Part shown: positions 5,940 to 9,510 of the stretch, piece by piece
Layout of the letters: every line of letters starts with the position of its first letter
Numbering within the stretch: position 1 is the first letter of the stretch
Source of the DNA: Planctomycetota bacterium
GTDB taxonomy: Bacteria; Planctomycetota; PLA2
Direction of reading: 5' to 3'
DNA: 9,510 bases
NCBI GenBank assembly: GCA_023150495.1
Contig: JAKLKT010000079.1
Coordinates: 1 to 9,510 of the forward strand
Translations under genes and position numbers: made by a program
The notes under the pieces: model-generated
Told to the model about the DNA's origin: nothing
The model's database searches: none
Seen by the model: only the letters and a program-made list of their open reading frames with translations

Positions 5940-6835
5940 CGGTGCGCCTGAAGGACCTCCCGACGGAGGAGCTGCTCCACAAGGGGAACCTCGCGTGCGC
6001 GGGCTGCCCGGAGATGGTCGGGTTCCGGCACGTGCTCCGCGCGCTCGGGCCGGAGACGATCGTCATCAACGCGACCGGGTGCCTCGCGGTGATCACGCAG
6101 ATGGGCGTGCCCAAGGTCCCCCACTTCCACGTGCTCTTCGAGAACGCGCCCGCGGTCGTGTCGGGGATCGACGACGCGCTCCGGGTGCAGGGGCGGCGCG
6201 AGGGCGTGAACCTCCTCGTCGTCGCCGGGGACGGCGGCACCGCCGACATCGGGCTCGGCTCGCTCTCGGGCGCGATCGAGCGGGGGCAGGACTTCGTCTA
6301 CGTCTGCTTCGACAACGAGATGTACATGAACACGGGCGGGCAGCGGAGCGGCACGACGCCCTACCTCGCGCGCACGACGACGACGCCGGTCGGCGCGGAG
6401 AGCCGCGGCGAGCCGCGGACCGAGATGCGCCGGAAGGACATGGTCGAGATCGCGGTCGCGCACGGGATCCCCTACGCCGCGTCGGCGTCGATCGGCTACC
6501 CGCTCGACCTCGTCGAGCGCGTAGAGAAGGCGGCGCGCGTGCGCGGCCCCACCTACATCCACGTCCACTCGCCCTGCCCGACCGGCTGGGGCATGGATCC
6601 CGCGAAAACGGTCGAGGCGGCGCAGCTCGCGGTGAAGACCGGCTGCGTCGTGCTCTACGAGGTGGAGGACGGGAAGCGCCGGATCACGCGGGGCGTCGCG
6701 CGGCGCGCGCCGGTCGAGGAGTACCTGAGGCTCCAGTCGCGGTTCCGCCACGTGGTCGCGGATCCCGTGGCGCTCGCGGAGGTGCAGCGCGGGGTGGACG
6801 AGAGGTACGCGGCGCTCCTCGCGCGGATGGCGTAG
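5936..6835 (+). CDS. porB: 2-oxoacid:ferredoxin oxidoreductase, beta subunit (TPP-binding)
   Basis: A 299-aa subunit binding thiamine diphosphate and the proximal [4Fe-4S] cluster. The four cluster cysteines are all present: C21 and C24 (LACAGCPE), C49 (NATGCLAV) and C214 (HSPCPTGW). The TPP/Mg site is AGDGGTADIG at 97-106 with NEMYMNTGGQRSGTTPY at 127-143, as expected for Por/Vor beta subunits. The next segment, RRKDMVEIAVAHGIPYAASASIGYPLDL, is also characteristic. The length is normal. Its ATG overlaps the alpha stop, and a G-rich stretch (GGGGG) lies just upstream. It completes the gamma-delta-alpha-beta operon with no subunit missing or broken, so an active enzyme is expected. Confidence 0.95.
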   Translation: MTVRLKDLPTEELLHKGNLACAGCPEMVGFRHVLRALGPETIVINATGCLAVITQMGVPKVPHFHVLFENAPAVVSGIDDALRVQGRREGVNLLVVAGDGGTADIGLGSLSGAIERGQDFVYVCFDNEMYMNTGGQRSGTTPYLARTTTTPVGAESRGEPRTEMRRKDMVEIAVAHGIPYAASASIGYPLDLVERVEKAARVRGPTYIHVHSPCPTGWGMDPAKTVEAAQLAVKTGCVVLYEVEDGKRRITRGVARRAPVEEYLRLQSRFRHVVADPVALAEVQRGVDERYAALLARMA

Positions 6836-6872
6836 TCGGGAGGGACACCGTCGCGCCGGCCGTTGCGCTACG

Positions 6873-7859
6873 ATGGCGCGCAGCTTGATCCGCCGCGGGC
6901 TCCTCCTCCTCGCGCTCGGCTCCGCCGCGGCCTCCGCCGACGAGTCGAAGCCGCTGCCCCTCGCGAAGTCCGTCATCCTGCCGAGCGGCGGCACCTACCA
7001 TGTCGAGGGGCGGCAGGAGATCGTCCAGGGGCAGGAGCTGTCGATCCAGAAGGGCACGCTCCTCCAGGGACAGGGCGAGAACGCCGTCCTCGTCGTCTCC
7101 GGCGCGCTCCAGGTGCGCGGCATCTTCGGCAGCCCCGTGAAGATCGAGAACCTGACGATCGAGCTGTCGGAGAAGTGCGAACGCCTCCACCTCGAGTCCG
7201 TCGAGATGCGGACCTGCACGATCCGCACGCCCGAGGGAAAGGCGTGCGAGGCGCGCGTCCATCTCGAGGAGGCGATCCTCGACGGCGTGCCCCTCGACCT
7301 GCGGCTCAGGAAGGGCGAGGTGACGATCCTCAACAGCCGGACGAAGGGGCCCGTGAAGATCGTCGCCGTGCCGGAGGAGGGGAAGGCGCAGGCGCCGGTC
7401 GAGGCGTTCGTCAACGCGTGCAACGTCGATCGCGACTTCCACGCCGAGGGGCTCCTTTCCATGGTGATGCGCGCGTGCCTCATCTCCGGCAACGCGATCG
7501 CGTTCAAGGACTGCGAGACGCTCACGTTCGACGCGAACATCGCGAAGGGGCCGTCCATCCTCTTCGAGCAGTCGAAAGCGGGCGGCTTCAAGAAGACGAT
7601 CGTGCAGAAGACGGACTTCCACGGCTGCAAGCTCGTGCTCAAGGCGCCCCGCGACGGCGCGAAGAAGGACAACATCCCGGTCGACAAGTGCTGGTTCCAA
7701 GGCCGCACGAAGAAGGACGAGATCCTCGGCCGGGACATCCAGGACGGCCACACGGACGAGAAGACCGGCGCCTACGTCGTCTTCCGGAAGATCAACGAGA
7801 GGGAGCTGATGCTCGGCGGCATGACGACGCAGCGCGGCTCGCCGGGCAGCAACAAGTAG
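6873..7859 (+). CDS. Secreted beta-helix-like protein, function unknown
   Basis: A 328-aa protein with an N-terminal signal peptide (RSLIRRGLLLLALGSAAASA, likely cleavage after about residue 22). The mature chain begins with strands and turns typical of right-handed parallel beta-helix proteins: LPSGGTYHVEG (36-46), QELSIQKGTLLQGQG (53-67), VLVVSGALQVRGIFGSPVKIENLTI (72-96). Short strand-like repeats continue to about residue 270. No lyase, hydrolase or adhesin active site is recognisable. About seven or eight cysteines are spread through the mature part (for example in EKCERL, RTCTI, NACNV, RACLI, KDCETL, HGCKL, DKCWF), suggesting disulfides; the VKOR fusion upstream could serve such a protein, which is inference. 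It starts 37 bp after porB on the same strand, so read-through is possible, but a functional link is not implied. No ribosome site is close to the ATG; GGGAGGGA at 6839-6846 is too far. Confidence 0.8.
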   Translation: MARSLIRRGLLLLALGSAAASADESKPLPLAKSVILPSGGTYHVEGRQEIVQGQELSIQKGTLLQGQGENAVLVVSGALQVRGIFGSPVKIENLTIELSEKCERLHLESVEMRTCTIRTPEGKACEARVHLEEAILDGVPLDLRLRKGEVTILNSRTKGPVKIVAVPEEGKAQAPVEAFVNACNVDRDFHAEGLLSMVMRACLISGNAIAFKDCETLTFDANIAKGPSILFEQSKAGGFKKTIVQKTDFHGCKLVLKAPRDGAKKDNIPVDKCWFQGRTKKDEILGRDIQDGHTDEKTGAYVVFRKINERELMLGGMTTQRGSPGSNK

Positions 7860-7872
7860 GAAGGGGAGGGGC

Positions 7873-7886
7873 GCGGGGAACCCCGC
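7873..7886. terminator. Palindrome between convergent genes, possible bidirectional terminator
   Basis: GCGGGG-AA-CCCCGC is a perfect 14-bp dyad in the 26-bp gap between the convergent beta-helix and 154-aa genes, touching the latter's stop codon. The loop would be very small and there is no T-tract on either strand. The position suits a shared terminator but the evidence is weak. Confidence 0.35.
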
Positions 7887-8350
7887 TACTCGGGCGGGAG
7901 CTCGTACACGCCGTCGCGGCCCGCGATGAGGCGCTTCTGGCGGACGAGCTCGTCCCAGACCTCCTGCGGGTACTGGTCGGGCGGGCGCACGCCGACGATC
8001 GACGACTCGCGGCCGGAGCTCATCGGCCCGTGGCCCATCGTCGACTCGGAATCGAGGCGCACGATCTTCAGCCGCTGGCGGAAGGCCTTGAGCGCGCGCT
8101 TCAGGACGTCGCGGTCGTGCTCGACGAGCGGGCGCTTGCCCGCCTGCCACTCCCAGACGATCCGCTTGAGCGCGTCGAGGTCCCTCTCCTCGATCGCGAC
8201 GTAGAGCTCGACGTCGTCCTTCTCCCGCGCGGCCTCGAAGGCCCGCTTCGCCTCGGCCCATGCGTGGTCGGGCGCGGCGCCGACCTGGATCTGCGCGACC
8301 ACGTCGTTGAGGATCCGGCTCAGGAGGTCGCACTTCGGGTCGATCTTCAC
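7886..8350 (-). CDS. Small soluble hypothetical protein
   Basis: A 154-aa protein I do not recognise as a named family. It is largely helical and charged: KIDPKCDLLSRILNDVVAQI near the N-terminus, then AWAEAKRAFEAAREKDDVELYVAIEERDLDALKRIVWEW, then KRALKAFRQRLK. A Gly/Ser/Pro-rich loop (STMGHGPMSSGRESSI) follows, and the acidic end is GVYELPPE. There is no signal peptide or membrane segment. The start chosen is GTG at 8350, because the open frame further up (to 8431) overlaps the upstream gene and is low-complexity Gly/Arg/Pro. A CCGGGG run abuts the GTG, giving only weak support. It is the last gene of the minus-strand run and lies 43 bp after the 238-aa secreted gene. Confidence 0.7.
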   Translation of the reverse strand: MKIDPKCDLLSRILNDVVAQIQVGAAPDHAWAEAKRAFEAAREKDDVELYVAIEERDLDALKRIVWEWQAGKRPLVEHDRDVLKRALKAFRQRLKIVRLDSESTMGHGPMSSGRESSIVGVRPPDQYPQEVWDELVRQKRLIAGRDGVYELPPE

Positions 8351-8393
8351 CCCCGGATCATAGCCGCCCGGGCGCCCCCGGAGCCCCCCGGAA

Positions 8394-9110
8394 TCACCGC
8401 AAGGGGATCGGCGCCGGGCGCGCGACGGCACGCGTCGGGCCCTTCTCCTCGGGAAGGACGACGTGCCACGTGCCGACCTCGATCTCGCCCGCGGGCTTCG
8501 TCCGGGGCCCGATCCCCGGCCGCGCGTCCCAGCGCACGCGGTAGGCGTAGCGCGTGGGCAGCGCGCCCTCTGCCGTGCGGAACTCCGCGCGCTCGCCGCG
8601 CTCCGCGGGGATCTCCTCGAGCGTCGTCCGCTTCCGCATCGTCACGAGCTCGCCCTTCGCGTCCTTCGCCCACTTGAGGACGAACGACTTCCCGGTGATC
8701 GTGTCGCCCGCGCGCTTCGGCGCGAGCGCGCCGTATTCGAGCGTCGACGAGATCTCGAGGTCGCCGCCGCGGAAGTCCCAGAACTGGCTGTAGTGGCTGT
8801 CCGCCTGGATCGCGCGGCCGTCGGAGCCGACGCGGTAGTACTCGACGACGTGGAGGTGCGCGGGCGCGGACCTCCCGGAGGCGTCGAACACGGTGCCGCG
8901 GACCTCGAGCGTCTGCCGGATCCAGCGGTTGGCCTCGCCGCGCACGGCCGTGAAACGGAAGGTCCTCTGGAACCCGCCGCCGCCCTTCGACTGCGGGATG
9001 ATCTCGCCCTCCGACGCTGCGACCTCGATCCGCACGGGATCGGGGGGGGCCTCGGGGGCCGAGAGCCCGGCGAGCGCCGCAAGACAGAGGAGGGCCCGTG
9101 CCGACACCAC
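8394..9110 (-). CDS. Secreted hypothetical protein
   Basis: A 238-aa protein with a short signal peptide (VVSARALLCLAALAGLSAPEA) followed by a beta-rich mature chain: VRIEVAASEGEI, FQRTFRFTAVRGE, TLEVRGTVFDASGRSAPAHLHVVEYYRVG and a tail with YAYRVRWDARPG and EIEVGTWHVVLPEE. The VRGTVFDASGR and HLHVVEYY stretch hints at an Ig- or carboxypeptidase-regulatory-like beta fold. I cannot name a family and no catalytic motif is apparent. Two consecutive GTG codons (9110 and 9107) are the likely start; the frame runs on upstream to 9461 but overlaps the neighbouring gene and loses protein-like character. There is no clear ribosome site. The upstream gene stops 62 bp before, so the two are probably co-transcribed. 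Confidence 0.75.
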   Translation of the reverse strand: MVSARALLCLAALAGLSAPEAPPDPVRIEVAASEGEIIPQSKGGGGFQRTFRFTAVRGEANRWIRQTLEVRGTVFDASGRSAPAHLHVVEYYRVGSDGRAIQADSHYSQFWDFRGGDLEISSTLEYGALAPKRAGDTITGKSFVLKWAKDAKGELVTMRKRTTLEEIPAERGERAEFRTAEGALPTRYAYRVRWDARPGIGPRTKPAGEIEVGTWHVVLPEEKGPTRAVARPAPIPLR

Positions 9111-9172
9111 CCCATGGGAACGCAGGAGGGCGCCGGTTTGCCGCGCCCCGGCCCCCGGAGCCCCCCCGCTTC

Positions 9173-9510
9173 CTATTCGATGGCGATCTCGCCCGCCGCG
9201 GGCACGCGCACCTCGACGCGCTTGCTGCCGCAGCGGACCTCGTACTGCGCCGCCGCGAGCGCGTCGAACGTCGCGACGCCCTCCTCGAGGAGCTTGACGC
9301 GACGCAGCCACCCGAGCGCAGGATCCGACGACTGGATCGTCACGTCGCGCGCGCGGAGCGCCGGCGACGCGCGCACGCGCAGCGTGTGGATCGCGGGCAT
9401 CGAGACCGTCTCCTCCTGCTCGCCGGCGCGGAGCGAGATCTTCCGCGCGCCGATGCTCCACCGCGTGTCGGGGTCGCGCACGAGGAGCACGAGCGAGTAC
9501 TCGCGCGGCT
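9173..9510 (-). CDS. C-terminal part of a larger hypothetical protein, 5' end missing at window edge
   Basis: The frame enters from the right edge (reading ..PREYSLVLLVRDPD) and stops at TAG 9175-9173, giving at least 112 residues. The visible chain looks beta-rich (ISLRAGEQEETVSMP, IHTLRVRASPALRARDVTIQS) and ends with a stretch reminiscent of carboxypeptidase-regulatory-like or other Ig-like domains: ATFDALAAAQYEVRCGSKRVEVRVPAAGEIAIE, with an F-x-x-L...Y-x-V pattern before a final V-x-V...G. That resemblance is pattern inference. No start, signal peptide or active site is visible. A GTG at 9490 could start a short protein, but the frame continues upstream without a stop and keeps the same character. 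Confidence 0.65.
   Translation of the reverse strand, partial: PREYSLVLLVRDPDTRWSIGARKISLRAGEQEETVSMPAIHTLRVRASPALRARDVTIQSSDPALGWLRRVKLLEEGVATFDALAAAQYEVRCGSKRVEVRVPAAGEIAIE

Noticed and set aside
4649..6835. A 728-aa open frame joining the alpha and beta region into one apparent protein
   Set aside because: Its first part is read out of frame with the well-matched alpha subunit and is Arg/Pro/Gly-rich; only its last 299 codons are the genuine beta subunit starting at 5936.
6684..8333. A 549-aa minus-strand open frame opposite porB and the beta-helix gene
   Set aside because: It is antisense to genes with clear signal peptide or family motifs and has low-complexity Arg/Leu/Asp composition.
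6863..8677. A 604-aa plus-strand open frame across the beta-helix gene and beyond
   Set aside because: Its composition is Arg/Pro/Ala-rich, as in out-of-frame reading of GC-rich genes. It crosses two convergent real genes and has no domain signature.
1..9510. CRISPR arrays, tRNA or rRNA genes, insertion sequences, toxin-antitoxin or defence genes
   Set aside because: No regular direct-repeat array, cloverleaf-like sequence, transposase motif or nuclease motif was seen by eye on either strand.

Overview
The window is very GC-rich bacterial chromosomal DNA with dense coding in both directions and several GTG starts. Three of the eleven genes encode proteins with evident export signals. No rRNA, tRNA, CRISPR array, transposase, integrase or phage gene is visible. 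The source is probably an uncultured, high-GC, non-enteric bacterium; Planctomycetota, Myxococcota or Acidobacteriota would all fit. This is inference from composition and gene style, and the window holds no taxonomic marker.

Left block (1-3743, all minus strand), read in transcription order from right to left. First is an ICMT-like integral-membrane methyltransferase (3743-3060). Next is an Old Yellow Enzyme-family flavin reductase (2980-1904). A 486-bp intergenic region follows, rich in GC palindromes and holding one AT-rich island with an inverted repeat. After it comes a small, very tyrosine-rich secreted protein carrying an ICH...HxxHGD signature (1417-965). Last is a membrane VKOR-thioredoxin fusion for disulfide-bond formation, which runs off the left edge (882-1).

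Centre (3887-6835, plus strand) holds a textbook four-subunit 2-oxoacid:ferredoxin oxidoreductase operon in the order gamma, delta, alpha, beta (porCDAB type). All junctions overlap: 10 nt for gamma/delta and ATGA 4-nt overlaps for delta/alpha and alpha/beta. The enzyme would decarboxylate pyruvate or a related 2-oxoacid to the acyl-CoA, passing electrons through the beta-subunit cluster and the two delta-subunit [4Fe-4S] clusters to ferredoxin. It is divergent from the ICMT gene across a 143-bp spacer. A secreted, beta-helix-like protein of unknown function follows on the same strand after 37 bp (6873-7859).

Right block (7886-9510, minus strand) is a run of three uncharacterised genes converging on the beta-helix gene. 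They are a C-terminal fragment of a larger protein entering from the right edge, a secreted 238-aa protein, and a small soluble 154-aa protein.

The porCDAB operon, OYE and VKOR fusion can be assigned with good confidence. The secreted proteins and the right block cannot be given a function. I did not find a convincing new multi-gene system. The most unusual items are the Tyr-rich ICH/HGD protein, the palindrome-rich intergenic region upstream of it, and the unusual cysteines in the PorA-like subunit.
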